From Dyadobacter fermentans (lineage in GTDB: Bacteria; Bacteroidota; Bacteroidia; Cytophagales; Spirosomataceae), in NCBI RefSeq assembly GCF_019924045.1, contig NZ_JAHXBN010000008.1, positions 124,001-188,000 on the forward strand: 64,000 nt of DNA, in the 5' to 3' direction. The notes under the pieces were generated by a model. It was given only the letters and a program-made list of their open reading frames with translations, did no database searches and was not told the DNA's origin. Of the stretch, positions 9,353 through 19,536 are shown piece by piece (position 1 is the stretch's first letter; the number at the start of each line of letters is the position of its first letter). The translations under genes were made by a program, and so were the position numbers.

Positions 9353-9967
9353 TTAATAAGTTTCAAGCACTTTCAGCTTATTCCTGGAATTGATTTTCAG
9401 GGAAGCAAATGTGAATTTATAACAAATATACCCCGCAGCCATAAGCGAACCGCCAATGACCAGTGTAGATGTATCGGTCGTGTAACGTTTGTTATCGACG
9501 CCTTTGTTGAAGAAATCAGCCCCGATGAAGATCAAACCGGCCAGCGGAAGCAGTGGAGCAGCCTGTGAAACGAAGGGTATTCTTCTGGAAACTTTCATCA
9601 GGCGAATGTCTTCGAGCAATATGCGCTGGTAATCCATCCGGCCAACGGCTTCATTGACTACCCCGATGGTAAATGCGGAGTCGTCCACCGAGGCTATCGT
9701 TTCGTTGAAGCGTATTGTTTCGTTTTTCATCCGGAATCTGATATTGTCTCCCGGAAAGAAACGGTACCGATGGAAACCGCCGATAACGGGCGAGGCGTCG
9801 AGTACCAGATATTTTTGTCCCGGCGTGGCAATTACCCGGCTGCTGCTGCCCTGTTTCAGAAAGAGTTCTTCGCTGGAAAGGGTTTTTTTAGGGTCATAAT
9901 GGTCTTGCGACCATGCTTTGATATTCCCCAGGAACAGCAAAACGACAATGGGAAGGAGTTGTCTCAT
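9353..9967 (-). CDS. Hypothetical exported protein
   Basis: A 204-residue protein starting at ATG 9967 with a signal peptide (MRQLLPIVVLLFLGNIKAWSQ). An in-frame TTG at 9988 lies inside a TATATTTG box (9986-9993 on the minus strand), which argues for the internal ATG. The mature part is a beta-rich region (residues about 35-125) followed by one or two hydrophobic helices near the C-terminus (PLLPLAGLIFIGADFF and VIGGSLMAAGYICY). I do not recognise a family. The position between DUF502 and aroA, all on the minus strand, suggests co-expression only weakly. Confidence 0.7.
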   Translation of the reverse strand: MRQLLPIVVLLFLGNIKAWSQDHYDPKKTLSSEELFLKQGSSSRVIATPGQKYLVLDASPVIGGFHRYRFFPGDNIRFRMKNETIRFNETIASVDDSAFTIGVVNEAVGRMDYQRILLEDIRLMKVSRRIPFVSQAAPLLPLAGLIFIGADFFNKGVDNKRYTTDTSTLVIGGSLMAAGYICYKFTFASLKINSRNKLKVLETY

Positions 9968-9985
9968 AGTACTAAAAGAATGGTT

Positions 9986-9993
9986 CAAATATA
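9986..9993 (-). promoter_or_regulatory. Bacteroidota -7 box (TATATTTG)
   Basis: An exact TAnnTTTG match about 20 bases upstream of the ATG at 9967 of the hypothetical exported protein gene. It overlaps an alternative TTG start and so helps to decide the start. I did not find a matching -33 TTTG, so the promoter is probable rather than certain. Confidence 0.55.
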
Positions 9994-10054
9994 GGGAATC
10001 ATTCTCTTAAACGGGCACAACTGTTGCATTGTTGCTCATTAAAAACGGGTTAAA

Positions 10055-10678
10055 CTAGTCGTCCTCAGCCGTTTCTTCCTTCGAAACCTTTACAGATACA
10101 CCACCGGATACAAGCATCTTCATCACATCCGTCGCTTTGGCGTCAACGGGCGTTACATTCTCGGTGGGGACAATAAAAAGTTCGCCCGAAAGCGAGTAGG
10201 AGAGCGGCATATACACCGCTACATGGTCCGCGATTTTGAGATGGCTGAGGTCCGTCTGGGTGATAAAACCGATCTTTTTGATAGCAGTATCCTTATACAT
10301 CGTCACCAGTACCGGCTGATTGAACTTCTTTTTATCCCCTACAAATGCAAGAATAAGGTCTTTGATGGAGTAGTAGATCAAACTCACCAGCGGAATGCGC
10401 CGCATAATGCTTTCGGTGAATTTGAAAAACGACTGCGGGACGATCGTCGAGAAGAGGAAACCAAGCAGGATAATGCCGAAAATGATGATAAGTACACCAA
10501 GGCCGGGGAGGTAAAGCGTTTGCTGGTTCGAAATGTTTACTTCAATGGGGAGGATGTTGTCGAGGTATTCGACGCCCGACCAGATAATGAGGGCGGTCGC
10601 GTAGAGTGGCGCCACCAGCACAAGTCCCCGGATGAAGTAGCTGATGATGCGTTTGAGGAATGAGTTTTTAATTTCCAT
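10055..10678 (-). CDS. DUF502 domain-containing membrane protein
   Basis: A 207-residue protein of the DUF502 family. Two transmembrane helices lie near residues 14-32 and 54-80 (GVLIIIFGIILLGFLFSTIV). They are followed by the family blocks RIPLVSLIYYSIKDLI and VLVTMYKDTAIKKIGFITQ, and a soluble C-terminal domain with MPLSYSLSGELFIVP. The C-terminus is acidic. Members are widespread in bacteria and in plants (LIKE COV), but their biochemical role is not established. The gene is divergent from the Ldh-type dehydrogenase at 10758. Confidence 0.9.
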   Translation of the reverse strand: MEIKNSFLKRIISYFIRGLVLVAPLYATALIIWSGVEYLDNILPIEVNISNQQTLYLPGLGVLIIIFGIILLGFLFSTIVPQSFFKFTESIMRRIPLVSLIYYSIKDLILAFVGDKKKFNQPVLVTMYKDTAIKKIGFITQTDLSHLKIADHVAVYMPLSYSLSGELFIVPTENVTPVDAKATDVMKMLVSGGVSVKVSKEETAEDD

Positions 10679-10757
10679 ATTTGCACGCCGGGCGCTGTGC
10701 AGGACGCGTTGGCTGGCGGTAGGGCAAAATTAGCAAGAAGTTCATTATTTGACGTAT

Positions 10758-11837
10758 ATGTATCAGGCCAGTTATTTAAAACATTTTACTGAGGAAGTTT
10801 TTCTGGCAATAGGGTGTTCCCCGGAGGAGGCCCGGCTGGCCTCCGAAGTATTGGTCAGCGCGGATTTGCGGGGTGTGGATTCCCACGGGATCGCCCGTCT
10901 GGCAGGTTATGTGAGGCTCTATGATCACGGCCGCCTTAATCCGAAACCGAATGTGACCATCGCCTATGAAACGCCGAGTACGGCCGTGGTGGACGGAGAT
11001 CGCGGACTGGGATTGGTAGTGGCGCCCAAAGCCATGGAAATTGCGATGGAAAAGGCCGAGAAAGTGGGCTCTGGCTGGGTATCGGTGAGAAACTCGAACC
11101 ATTTCGGCATTGCAGGCTATCATGCGATGCTTGCATTGCAAAAAGATATGATCGGCTGGACGATGACGAATGCGGCACCGCTCGTTACCCCAACGTTTTC
11201 ATTGGATAAATTATTAGGTACAAATCCCATTGCGGTAGCAGTGCCCGCATTGACGGAACCTGCCTTTGTGGCAGACTTCGCATCGACGGCCGTTGCCTAT
11301 GGAAAATTTGAAATATTACAAAGAAAGGGCCTTCCCGCGCCGCTGGGATGGGCACAGGACGCGGATGGTAACCCTACCACCGATTCCAATGCTGTGAAAA
11401 GCGGGGGCGGCTTGCTGCCATTGGGCTCCGACCGCGAGCATGGCAGCCACAAAGGCTATGGCCTTGGTGCGATAGTGGATATTTTTTCCGGAGTGCTTTC
11501 TGGTGCTAACTTTGGACCTTGGGTGCCGCCGTTTGCTACTGCCGGTTTTATGGGCGTGCAGCAGAGCGTCGGACTCGGTACCGGGCATTTTGTGGGTGCG
11601 ATGCGTGTGGACGGCTTCCGTCCGGCCGATGAGTTTAAGGCGGATATGGACAAGTGGATCGGTGCATTCCGTAATGCGCGTGCTGTGGATGGCGAAAAGG
11701 TGCTTATCCCCGGCGATCCTGAACGTGAAATGGAAGCTGAACGCAGCGTGAATGGTATCCAATTGCTCGAACCGGTAGTTTTGTCACTCGATGAGCTGGC
11801 GAAACGTTTCGGCATACCATTTGAAATCAATTTGTAA
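10758..11837 (+). CDS. Ldh family NAD(P)-dependent oxidoreductase (malate/L-lactate dehydrogenase family)
   Basis: A 359-residue member of the malate/lactate dehydrogenase family (MDH type 2), distinct from the classical Rossmann-type MDH. Typical motifs are SADLRGVDSHGIARL, SNHFGIAGYHAM (catalytic histidine region), LLGTNPIAVAVPA and SHKGYGLG. Family members include ureidoglycolate dehydrogenase, sulfolactate dehydrogenase and delta-piperideine-2-carboxylate reductase, so the substrate remains open. ATG 10758 is preferred to TTG 10749. It is followed by a GC-rich repeat and mltG. Confidence 0.87.
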   Translation: MYQASYLKHFTEEVFLAIGCSPEEARLASEVLVSADLRGVDSHGIARLAGYVRLYDHGRLNPKPNVTIAYETPSTAVVDGDRGLGLVVAPKAMEIAMEKAEKVGSGWVSVRNSNHFGIAGYHAMLALQKDMIGWTMTNAAPLVTPTFSLDKLLGTNPIAVAVPALTEPAFVADFASTAVAYGKFEILQRKGLPAPLGWAQDADGNPTTDSNAVKSGGGLLPLGSDREHGSHKGYGLGAIVDIFSGVLSGANFGPWVPPFATAGFMGVQQSVGLGTGHFVGAMRVDGFRPADEFKADMDKWIGAFRNARAVDGEKVLIPGDPEREMEAERSVNGIQLLEPVVLSLDELAKRFGIPFEINL

Positions 11838-11853
11838 ACAAGAAAAAACAAGA

Positions 11854-11879
11854 GCCGACGGCCGATCGCCGACGGCCGA
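11854..11879. repeat. 12-bp direct repeat GCCGACGGCCGA, two copies
   Basis: Two exact copies at 11854-11865 and 11868-11879, separated by two bases, in the gap between the Ldh-type dehydrogenase and mltG. The units are rich in GCCGAC/GGCCGA and can fold back partly. They are much more GC-rich than the flanking A-rich bases. The function is unknown; it could be a local expansion or a small interspersed element. Confidence 0.7.
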
Positions 11880-11891
11880 CAGCTAAAACAT

Positions 11892-12929
11892 ATGTCGCGC
11901 AATTTTAGAATAGGATTGTTCATCACGATTGCGATCCTCGTCACCACTTTCACTTTCTATTTCTGGCAGATTTTCCGGACGCCGAATTTGCAGGTTGATA
12001 AAAAATCGAGCTTCGTGTTGCTCGTGCCTGAAAACGCTACCTATAAAACGGTGCTGGACTCTTTGAACCGTTATGAGGTTATCAATGACCATATTTCATT
12101 CCAGTTTCTGGCCAAATTTTTGAAATATACCGAAAAAGTGAAACCAGGCCGGTACGTGATCAAGCCGGAGAGCAACAACTACGAGGTGATCAAAAAGCTC
12201 TCATCAGGCAGCCAGGATGCGGTGAAGCTGACATTCAATAATATTCGTCTGAAAGAAGACCTGATCAAGCGCATCGGTTCCCGTTTTGAATTTGGCGAAG
12301 ACAATTTCCGCAAGGCATTGAACGATCCGGCGGTTTGTAACAAATACGGCCTCGATACATTGACGATCGTGTCGATGTTCCTGCCCAATACTTATGAAAT
12401 TTACTGGACGACCGGCACCGAGAAGTTCCTCGACCGCATGCACAGCGAGTACAAGAAGTTTTGGACCGACGAGAAGATCGCGAAGGCTAAAGAAATCGGT
12501 TTGACGCCCGTACAGGTTTCGATTCTGGCTTCGATTGTGGAAGAAGAGCAGGCTCGCAAAGTGGACGAGCGCCCACGCGTGGCAGGCTTGTATATCAATC
12601 GCCTGCACGCCAATATGCCATTGCAAGCCGATCCGACCATCAAATTTGCATTGCAGGATTTTGCGATTAAGCGGATTCTTAACCAGCAGCTGATGATCAA
12701 ATCGCCTTACAATACCTACATTAATACCGGTTTGCCTCCGGGCCCGATCCGTGTCGCGGATTTCAACTCGCTGGACGCGGTTTTGAATTACGAAAAGCAC
12801 GATTATACTTATATGTGTGCCAAAGCCGACCTTTCGGGGTATCACGCTTTTGCCACCAATTATACCGACCACCTCAACAATGCACGCCTCTATCAGGCAG
12901 AGTTGAACCGGTTGAAAATCATGAAGTAA
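11892..12929 (+). CDS. mltG: Endolytic transglycosylase MltG
   Basis: MltG is an inner-membrane lytic transglycosylase that cuts nascent peptidoglycan glycan strands and helps set their length. The 345-residue protein has an N-terminal membrane anchor (residues about 6-25), a LysM-like segment near 45-110, and the YceG domain with the catalytic glutamate region ASIVEEEQARKVDERPRVAGLY followed by LQADPTIKFAL and NTYINTGLPPGPI. All these are typical. It begins a tight unit with a thioesterase (two-base gap) and a YihY-type gene. Confidence 0.95.
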   Translation: MSRNFRIGLFITIAILVTTFTFYFWQIFRTPNLQVDKKSSFVLLVPENATYKTVLDSLNRYEVINDHISFQFLAKFLKYTEKVKPGRYVIKPESNNYEVIKKLSSGSQDAVKLTFNNIRLKEDLIKRIGSRFEFGEDNFRKALNDPAVCNKYGLDTLTIVSMFLPNTYEIYWTTGTEKFLDRMHSEYKKFWTDEKIAKAKEIGLTPVQVSILASIVEEEQARKVDERPRVAGLYINRLHANMPLQADPTIKFALQDFAIKRILNQQLMIKSPYNTYINTGLPPGPIRVADFNSLDAVLNYEKHDYTYMCAKADLSGYHAFATNYTDHLNNARLYQAELNRLKIMK

Positions 12930-12931
12930 GG

Positions 12932-13351
12932 ATGTTTGTTCACGAAGTTAAGGGCATCAGGGTGCGGTATGCCGATACCGACCAGATGGGATATGTGTAT
13001 TACGGAAATTATGCGCGGTACTACGAGATCGGCAGGGTAGAGGCACTGCGCAGCCTGGACTTCCATTATAAAGCGATGGAGGATTCGGGTGTGATGATGC
13101 CCGTTTATGAGTGTCATTACAAATATCTGAAACCAGCCCGGTACGACGACGAGCTGAATATTCTGGTCAAAATTGAAGAATTGCCTGGTGTGCGGATCCG
13201 GTTTGCCTATGAAATCCGTAATCAGGAACGTGTTTTGCTCAATACCGGGGATACCACATTGGTTTTCCAGCGAATGGATACCGGCAAATTATGCCCGGCG
13301 CCCGATAAACTGCTGGAAAAACTGAAACCCTATTTTGAATCAAAGGGATAA
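12932..13351 (+). CDS. Acyl-CoA thioesterase, YbgC/4-hydroxybenzoyl-CoA thioesterase type
   Basis: A 139-residue hot-dog-fold thioesterase. It hydrolyses acyl-CoA thioesters. The signature RYADTDQMGYVYYGNYARYY has the catalytic aspartate (about residue 15) followed by the tyrosine-rich helix start, as in YbgC. ATG 12932, two bases after the mltG stop, is the natural start; the open frame upstream of it lies inside mltG and was not used. The length matches the family (about 135). The physiological substrate is unknown; YbgC-like enzymes often sit beside envelope genes, as here. Confidence 0.9.
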   Translation: MFVHEVKGIRVRYADTDQMGYVYYGNYARYYEIGRVEALRSLDFHYKAMEDSGVMMPVYECHYKYLKPARYDDELNILVKIEELPGVRIRFAYEIRNQERVLLNTGDTTLVFQRMDTGKLCPAPDKLLEKLKPYFESKG

Positions 13352-13364
13352 CACGCGGCCGGTT

Positions 13365-14297
13365 ATGCTTGAAAAACTGCTGATAAACCGCCACATCAAG
13401 CGCATTATTATCTGGTTGCAGCAAACGATGCTCTTCCGGGGAACGGTATCGTTGTACGATATTATTCTGAACCTGGTCAATAGTAATAAGAAGCACGAAA
13501 TCGATCAGCGGGCCTCGGCGGTGGCTTATAGCCTCACATTGGCCGCGTTTCCGGGAATAATCTTCCTCTTTACGCTCATTCCCTACATACCGATCGAAAA
13601 CCTGGATCAGATGATCTTCGCATTGCTGCGCGACAATATGCCGCGCGGCACGTTCGAGGCCGCAGACCAGACGATTCTTGACATTGTGAGCCGGCCACGT
13701 TCGGGTGTGCTCTCACTCGGTTTTATCTTCGCGATGATTGCCTCCACCAACGGTATGATGTCGCTCATGCGGGCGTTCGATATGGTGTATGATGATACAG
13801 AAACGCGCGGTTTTCTGGCCATCCGGGGCATCGCGATGATGCTTACGCTGCTGCTTATCGCGGTACTTTTTCTTTCGGTGGTTTTGTTGATCGTCGGGGA
13901 TGCCGTGATGAATATCGTAGGCGACTGGCACATTATCCGTGATAACTGGCTCATTGCATTGCTTAATATCCTGCGTTATGTGATCAGCTTCGGCTCGCTC
14001 ATGCTGACGATCTCGATCATCTACCGGTTTGCGCCCTCGCACGGGCGGCAGTTCACGTTCGTGAACGCGGGCTCGGTGATTGCCTCCATTCTCATTCTCG
14101 CCGCTACGTACGGGTTCTCCTTTTACCTTTCCCGTTTCAGCTCCTACAACAAGCTCTACGGCTCGATCGGGACCATGATTGCGCTGATGATTTGGATTTA
14201 CCTGCTTGCATTTGTGATTATTCTGGGTTTTGAAATCAATGCGAGCATCAACCGGGCGCGTGGGCGGCTTACTTCCAAGCGCGCTGTAAAGCGGTGA
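13365..14297 (+). CDS. YihY/virulence factor BrkB family membrane protein
   Basis: A 310-residue polytopic membrane protein with six predicted helices. It has the family pattern DQRASAVAYSLTLAAFPGIIFLF near the first helix and YGSIGTMIALMIWIYLLAFVIILGFEINA at the end, which is the most conserved part of YihY/BrkB proteins. The family was once annotated as ribonuclease BN by error; its function in the membrane is not settled. ATG 13365 is preferred over an in-frame TTG that overlaps the end of the thioesterase. It is the last gene of the mltG unit. Confidence 0.9.
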   Translation: MLEKLLINRHIKRIIIWLQQTMLFRGTVSLYDIILNLVNSNKKHEIDQRASAVAYSLTLAAFPGIIFLFTLIPYIPIENLDQMIFALLRDNMPRGTFEAADQTILDIVSRPRSGVLSLGFIFAMIASTNGMMSLMRAFDMVYDDTETRGFLAIRGIAMMLTLLLIAVLFLSVVLLIVGDAVMNIVGDWHIIRDNWLIALLNILRYVISFGSLMLTISIIYRFAPSHGRQFTFVNAGSVIASILILAATYGFSFYLSRFSSYNKLYGSIGTMIALMIWIYLLAFVIILGFEINASINRARGRLTSKRAVKR

Positions 14298-14417
14298 TTT
14301 GCCGGATAATAACATTATCGGCATCTCCGGTTTGTTGTTGGTAATTTTGTGGTGCGGTGCCCTTATCCCCCTCCGAATGTACCACCGTAAATGAAGGGAC
14401 CGCGTGGAGCGCACGAC

Positions 14418-15410
14418 ATGACAAACTTGGAAAGACCACTCGTTACAGTTATCCTGACCGCATATAATCAGGAAAAGTACATTGAGGAAGCTTTGACTTC
14501 CGTTTTTTACCAGACTTATCCATACATCCAGCTGATCGTCATCGATAATGCGAGCAAAGACAATACGCTGGGTGTGATCGAGAGTTTCAAAGGAAAGGCG
14601 CCCGCCTTCCAGGTAATTCGCAACCACCATAACGCAGGACTCTGCCGGGCATTCAACCAGGGCTTAACCATCGCCCAGGGCAAATACGTAATTGATCTTT
14701 CCGGCGACGACGTAATGATCGCCGACCGGATCGAAAAGCAGGTGGAGGCTTTCGAAACGCTTTCAGAGGACTACGCTGTGGTGTTTACCAATGCACGGTA
14801 TATCGGAAAGGCCGGCCAGCAGCTGCATTATCACTACGAAACCGATAACAAGGGCAAGGCAGCCTGCAAGGTGCCGTCGGGCGATGTTTACAAAAATATC
14901 CTCGAACGGTATTTCATTTGCACGCCTACCATGATGATGCGGACTGCCGCATTGCAGCAGCTGGGCGGCTATGACGAAACCCTGGCATTTGAGGACTTTG
15001 ATTTTTGGGTGCGGTCGTCGGTTCGTTTCAAATATTTCTATCTTGACGAAATCCTGACCAAAAAGCGGGTACTGAAAACCTCGCTTTCCACCGGTGTTTA
15101 CAAAAAAGGGAGCGGAATGTTGCAGTCATACTATGCAGTTTGCAACAAAGCCTATGACCTCAACCGCGATCAGAAAGAGTTCGATCTTTTAGCCGCGCGC
15201 ATACGTACATTCATACGTAAATGTCTGTACGCACAGGAGTTTGAACTGGCCGTGCGGTTCCGCCGGTTATTGAACTATATTGAGAATCCGGGCTTGCAGA
15301 CAGAGCTTATCGTACTGATGTGCAGGCTGCATTTGCCGGTGAACTTCGCTTACAGATTCTACATCGAAAACTTAAAAAAAATAACACCGCAGGAAGGATT
15401 TGCGTTTTGA
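14418..15410 (+). CDS. Glycosyltransferase family 2 protein
   Basis: A 330-residue GT-A fold glycosyltransferase. The N-terminus VTVILTAYNQEKYIEEAL is the family 2 opening, followed by VIDNASKDNT for nucleotide binding and the acidic metal-binding motif as SGDDVM (about residue 95). ATG 14391 is an alternative start nine codons upstream. No transmembrane helices are evident, so the enzyme is probably cytoplasmic and acts on a lipid-linked or polysaccharide acceptor. Donor and acceptor sugars cannot be predicted. Confidence 0.88.
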   Translation: MTNLERPLVTVILTAYNQEKYIEEALTSVFYQTYPYIQLIVIDNASKDNTLGVIESFKGKAPAFQVIRNHHNAGLCRAFNQGLTIAQGKYVIDLSGDDVMIADRIEKQVEAFETLSEDYAVVFTNARYIGKAGQQLHYHYETDNKGKAACKVPSGDVYKNILERYFICTPTMMMRTAALQQLGGYDETLAFEDFDFWVRSSVRFKYFYLDEILTKKRVLKTSLSTGVYKKGSGMLQSYYAVCNKAYDLNRDQKEFDLLAARIRTFIRKCLYAQEFELAVRFRRLLNYIENPGLQTELIVLMCRLHLPVNFAYRFYIENLKKITPQEGFAF

Positions 15411-15441
15411 TTTTGTTAGGTCAAAAAGCTAAATTTCCCTT

Positions 15442-16068
15442 ATGCCTGCTGAGTTTGTTAAAATTTATCCCCAAAACCCTGACGAGCGTCGAATCCGTCA
15501 GGTAGTGGAATGCCTTCGCGACGGAGGTTTGGTGATTTACCCGACTGATACAGTGTATGGTCTTGGCTGCGACATTTACAATACCCGCGCAGTCGAGAAG
15601 ATAGCGCGTATCAAAGGTATCAAACCACAGAAAAACGACTTTTCATTTATCTGCTACGACCTGAGCCACATTTCAGACTTCGCGAAAGTGGGGAATACTG
15701 CCTTCAAAACGATGAAGAGAGTATTGCCCGGGCCGTATACCTTCATTTTGGAAGCAACCAGTAATGTGCCCAAACTTTTGAATACCAATAAAAAAACGGT
15801 TGGAATCAGGGTCCCAGACAACCTTATTCCCCGTTTGATCGTAAAAGAGTTAGGGAACCCCATCGTGACGACTTCCATTCGTGACGACGACGAAATCATA
15901 GAGTATTCAACAGACCCGGAGCTGATCTTCGAGAAGTTTCAGCACCAGGTGGATATGGTGGTCGATGGAGGTTATGGAGGCAACGTGGCGTCTACAATTG
16001 TGAAGGCCGACGGCGATGATTTTGAGATCATTCGGGAGGGCTTGGGCGATGTAAGTATCTTTCTCTGA
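15442..16068 (+). CDS. L-threonylcarbamoyladenylate synthase (Sua5/YciO/YrdC family)
   Basis: A 208-residue YrdC-domain protein. The family makes threonylcarbamoyl-AMP for the t6A37 modification of ANN-decoding tRNAs. The signature [17 protein letters not shown] with the substrate-binding [15 protein letters not shown] and LPGPYTFIL is visible, and the length matches the YciO branch. YciO-type paralogues can have weaker or different activity, so the exact role is a little uncertain. It lies between a glycosyltransferase and a WbqC-like gene without obvious functional link. Confidence 0.9.
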   Translation: MPAEFVKIYPQNPDERRIRQVVECLRDGGLVIYPTDTVYGLGCDIYNTRAVEKIARIKGIKPQKNDFSFICYDLSHISDFAKVGNTAFKTMKRVLPGPYTFILEATSNVPKLLNTNKKTVGIRVPDNLIPRLIVKELGNPIVTTSIRDDDEIIEYSTDPELIFEKFQHQVDMVVDGGYGGNVASTIVKADGDDFEIIREGLGDVSIFL

Positions 16069-16167
16069 GGTCAAAAATTGTAATGATTTAAGTTGCTGTT
16101 GAACATTGTTGACTGTGCAAAATAATTATTATAAATTTTTTGATAATATCATAAGCCTTTACCATAT

Positions 16168-16833
16168 TTGATAGTGTCGGATTTTTTAGTTAAAGAGGGT
16201 CAGTCCACGGAAGTACGGATTGAATTGCAGTATCTGCCTTGTTTAGAGTATTTTACTTGTATATTACAGTACGACCGGGTCTACATTGACGTTGAGGAGA
16301 GGTATGTGAAGCAGACTTATAGAAATCGCTGCAATGTACTCACTACCAATAAAATAGATACGCTGACGATCCCTGTGAAAGGATATGAGGCAGCGAGCTC
16401 CACGAAAGATATTTTGATCGACTATAACCAGGATTGGACACGGCGCCATCTGGGTTGCCTGCAGTCAGCCTACGGAAAGTCCCCTTTTTACGAGTATTAC
16501 GCCCACGAGTTCAAGCGTGTTTACGAAAAGAAGCTGGCATACCTCGTCGATCTGAACTATGAATTGTTGACAATTTGTCTTAGATTGACTGGTATAAAAA
16601 AGGACATTCGGTACAATTTGTCAGGAGTTAAAATGGATGAAAATGCGGTTGTAAACGCTATTTCACTCATTAACAACCGAAAACAGCCGGATTTGCATAA
16701 ATATTACAACCCTGCGCCTTATTACCAGACCTTCGGGAATGATTTTGTGGGGAATTTAAGTATTGTTGATTTACTGTTTAATATGGGGCCGGAAGCAAAA
16801 AGTGTTTTGTTAAGATCCTGTAAGTCTCAATAA
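16168..16833 (+). CDS. WbqC-like family protein
   Basis: A 221-residue WbqC-family protein. The opening QYLPCLEYF, the following YDRVYIDVEERYVKQTYRNRC and the TIPVKG strand are typical, as is the later QDWTRRHLGCLQSAYGKSPFYEYY. WbqC proteins occur near O-antigen and sugar genes and in many Bacteroidota genomes as stand-alone genes. Their function is unproven. The start is unclear: TTG 16168 and GTG 16174 are possible, and the conserved part begins only at about residue 21. The region upstream is AT-rich. Confidence 0.82.
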   Translation: MIVSDFLVKEGQSTEVRIELQYLPCLEYFTCILQYDRVYIDVEERYVKQTYRNRCNVLTTNKIDTLTIPVKGYEAASSTKDILIDYNQDWTRRHLGCLQSAYGKSPFYEYYAHEFKRVYEKKLAYLVDLNYELLTICLRLTGIKKDIRYNLSGVKMDENAVVNAISLINNRKQPDLHKYYNPAPYYQTFGNDFVGNLSIVDLLFNMGPEAKSVLLRSCKSQ

Positions 16834-16900
16834 AAGCTATTTTGAACAAACAGGGATCAAGTAGCGTTTAGAATACATAAACACTTTTTATTGCTACACA

Positions 16901-19441
16901 ATGGAAGCAAAATTTTCGAATAGAGTGAAAGAGGTAATCTCAATGAGCCGGGAAGAAGCCCTCCGCCTGGGTCACGATTACATTGGTGCAGAACACTTGT
17001 TATTAGGAATGATCCGTGAGGGTGATGGTGTAGCCATAGGGTTGCTTAAAAAACTCGGCGTATCGCTGGACGACGTCCGCCAGACGATCGAGCAGGCAAC
17101 GAAAGGTGCAGCCACAAACAACGTTAAAAATTTACAAAATATCCCTCTGACGAGGCAGTCGGAGAAGGTATTGAAGATTACATATCTGGAAGCTAAAATT
17201 TTCAAAAGCACGCTCATCGGCACCGAGCATTTGCTTCTTTCGATATTGCGTGACGAAGACAATGTAGGGACCCAGATATTGCATAAGTTCAATGTTAACT
17301 ACGAAGTCATCAAGGAAATGTTAGAATATCAATCATCCGGATCCAGACCTCATATGGGGCCGGAGACCGAAGACGGGGATGATGAAGCCAGAGGCGGAAT
17401 GTTTGGTGGTGGAAGTGGCTCTTCTTCCGGTAAAGAATCCAAAGGTGCTGAAAAGTCCCGTACACCTGTCCTGGATAACTTTGGAAGGGATTTAACCAAA
17501 ATGGCGGAAGTAGGCAAGCTAGACCCGATCGTTGGACGTGAGAAAGAGATCGAGCGCGTAGCCCAGATCCTCAGCCGCCGTAAAAAGAATAACCCGATCC
17601 TGATCGGTGAGCCGGGCGTTGGTAAAACAGCCATCGCGGAAGGTCTTGCATTGCGGATCGTTCAGAAAAAAGTGTCCCGTGTGCTTTTCGGCAAGCGCGT
17701 CGTGACGCTCGACCTTGCTTCGCTGGTAGCCGGTACCAAATACCGTGGCCAGTTTGAAGAAAGAATGAAGGCGGTCATGAACGAGCTGGAAAAATCACCG
17801 GATGTGATCCTGTTCATCGATGAGCTTCACACGATTGTGGGCGCAGGCGGTGCATCGGGTTCTCTGGATGCTTCGAACATGTTCAAGCCGGCCTTGTCAC
17901 GCGGGGAAATCCAATGTATCGGAGCTACCACGCTCGACGAGTATCGCCAGTACATCGAGAAAGACGGCGCATTAGCCCGTCGTTTCCAGATGGTAATGGT
18001 GGATGCGACTTCGATCGAAGAAACGATCCAAATCCTGACCAACATCAAGGACAAATACGAAGATCACCACCACGTGAACTACACGCCTGAGGCGATCAGC
18101 ACGGCGGTGAAACTGTCGGAAAGATACATTACCGACCGCTTCCTGCCGGATAAGGCCATCGACGTACTCGATGAAGTAGGTGCGCGAGTGCACATCAGCA
18201 ATATCACGGTTCCGGAAGACATTCTGATGCTCGAAGAACAAATCGAGAATATCAAACAGGAGAAAAACCGGGTTGTGAAAAGCCAGAAATACGAAGAGGC
18301 TGCCCAATTGAGAGATCGTGAGAAAAAACTGATCGATCAGCTGGAAAGAGCTAAACTGGCGTGGGAAGAGGAAACCAAGCAGAAACGCTATACCGTTACA
18401 GAACAAAATGTGGCTGAGGTAGTTGCGATGATGACCGGTATTCCCGTGACGAACGTATCGATGGACGAAGGCAAGAAATTGCTGAACATGGCCGACGAGC
18501 TGAAAGCGAAAGTTATAGGCCAGGATCCGCCGATCGAGAAACTGGTGAAAGCGATCCAGCGTACACGTGTGGGTTTGAAAGATCCTAAGAAACCAATCGG
18601 TTCATTCATTTTCCTTGGACCAACCGGTGTAGGTAAAACGGAACTTGCAAAAGTATTGTCGACTTACCTGTTCGATAAAGACGATTCGCTGGTGCGTATC
18701 GATATGAGCGAATACATGGAGAAATTCAGCGTATCGCGCTTAGTGGGAGCTCCTCCCGGATATGTGGGCTACGAAGAAGGTGGCCAGCTGACCGAGAAGA
18801 TCCGCCGCAAACCATACAGCGTTGTATTGCTCGATGAGATCGAAAAAGCGCATCCGGATGTGTTCAACATCTTGTTGCAGGTGCTTGACGACGGTATTTT
18901 GACGGACGGTTTGGGCAGAAGAGTCGATTTCCGTAACACGATCATCATCATGACTTCGAACATCGGGGCGCGTGATTTGAAAGATTTCGGAACAGGAATC
19001 GGTTTCTCTACCAAGGCAAGAGCCGAGAACCAGGACGACATTATGAAAGGCACTATCCAGAGCGCATTGCGTAAAGCATTCTCTCCGGAGTTCCTGAACC
19101 GTCTCGACGATGTGATCGTGTTCAACTCGCTGCAACGTGAAGATCTGCACCGCATCATCGACATTTCACTGGGCAAATTGTTCAGCCGCGTGAAAGGTCT
19201 CGGTTATGAAATCGAATTGACTATCGCTGCGAAAGACTTCCTGTCCGACAAAGGTTACGATCCGCAATATGGAGCACGTCCTTTGAACCGGGCGATCCAG
19301 AAATACCTGGAAGATCCCGTGGCAGAAGAAATATTGAAAGGCGACCTGCGCGAAGGCGATGTCCTGGTAGCCGATCATGAAGAGAAGAGTGAACAACTCG
19401 TTATTAGTGTTCGCAAGAAGGAAGAAGAGCTCGCAAACTAG
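16901..19441 (+). CDS. clpC: ATP-dependent Clp protease ATP-binding subunit ClpC
   Basis: ClpC is an AAA+ unfoldase that feeds substrates to ClpP. The 846-residue protein has two N-terminal Clp-N repeats (about residues 1-145), a glycine-rich linker, a first AAA domain with Walker [10 protein letters not shown], a central UVR-like coiled-coil region ([17 protein letters not shown] segment), and a second AAA domain with Walker [10 protein letters not shown]. An IGF tripeptide in [10 protein letters not shown] is the expected ClpP-docking loop. Length matches ClpC, not ClpA or ClpB. It is monocistronic with a strong terminator. clpP is not in the window. Confidence 0.95.
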   Translation: MEAKFSNRVKEVISMSREEALRLGHDYIGAEHLLLGMIREGDGVAIGLLKKLGVSLDDVRQTIEQATKGAATNNVKNLQNIPLTRQSEKVLKITYLEAKIFKSTLIGTEHLLLSILRDEDNVGTQILHKFNVNYEVIKEMLEYQSSGSRPHMGPETEDGDDEARGGMFGGGSGSSSGKESKGAEKSRTPVLDNFGRDLTKMAEVGKLDPIVGREKEIERVAQILSRRKKNNPILIGEPGVGKTAIAEGLALRIVQKKVSRVLFGKRVVTLDLASLVAGTKYRGQFEERMKAVMNELEKSPDVILFIDELHTIVGAGGASGSLDASNMFKPALSRGEIQCIGATTLDEYRQYIEKDGALARRFQMVMVDATSIEETIQILTNIKDKYEDHHHVNYTPEAISTAVKLSERYITDRFLPDKAIDVLDEVGARVHISNITVPEDILMLEEQIENIKQEKNRVVKSQKYEEAAQLRDREKKLIDQLERAKLAWEEETKQKRYTVTEQNVAEVVAMMTGIPVTNVSMDEGKKLLNMADELKAKVIGQDPPIEKLVKAIQRTRVGLKDPKKPIGSFIFLGPTGVGKTELAKVLSTYLFDKDDSLVRIDMSEYMEKFSVSRLVGAPPGYVGYEEGGQLTEKIRRKPYSVVLLDEIEKAHPDVFNILLQVLDDGILTDGLGRRVDFRNTIIIMTSNIGARDLKDFGTGIGFSTKARAENQDDIMKGTIQSALRKAFSPEFLNRLDDVIVFNSLQREDLHRIIDISLGKLFSRVKGLGYEIELTIAAKDFLSDKGYDPQYGARPLNRAIQKYLEDPVAEEILKGDLREGDVLVADHEEKSEQLVISVRKKEEELAN

Positions 19442-19472
19442 ATTTGCAATGCTCCGAAAGCACAAGTAGCTT

Positions 19473-19502
19473 AAAAGGCAGGTCGGAAGACCTGCCTTTT
19501 TT
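19473..19502 (+). terminator. Intrinsic terminator of clpC
   Basis: A 12-bp perfect stem (19473-19484 with 19489-19500) closes a GGAA tetraloop and is followed by a T run. It lies 32 bases after the clpC stop. Confidence 0.92.
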
Positions 19503-19536
19503 ATTTATATTTAGCCATCGAAAATTCGTATAACTA

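Noticed and set aside
12815..12931. N-terminal extension of the thioesterase
   Set aside because: The extra 39 codons lie inside mltG and the conserved domain starts right after ATG 12932.
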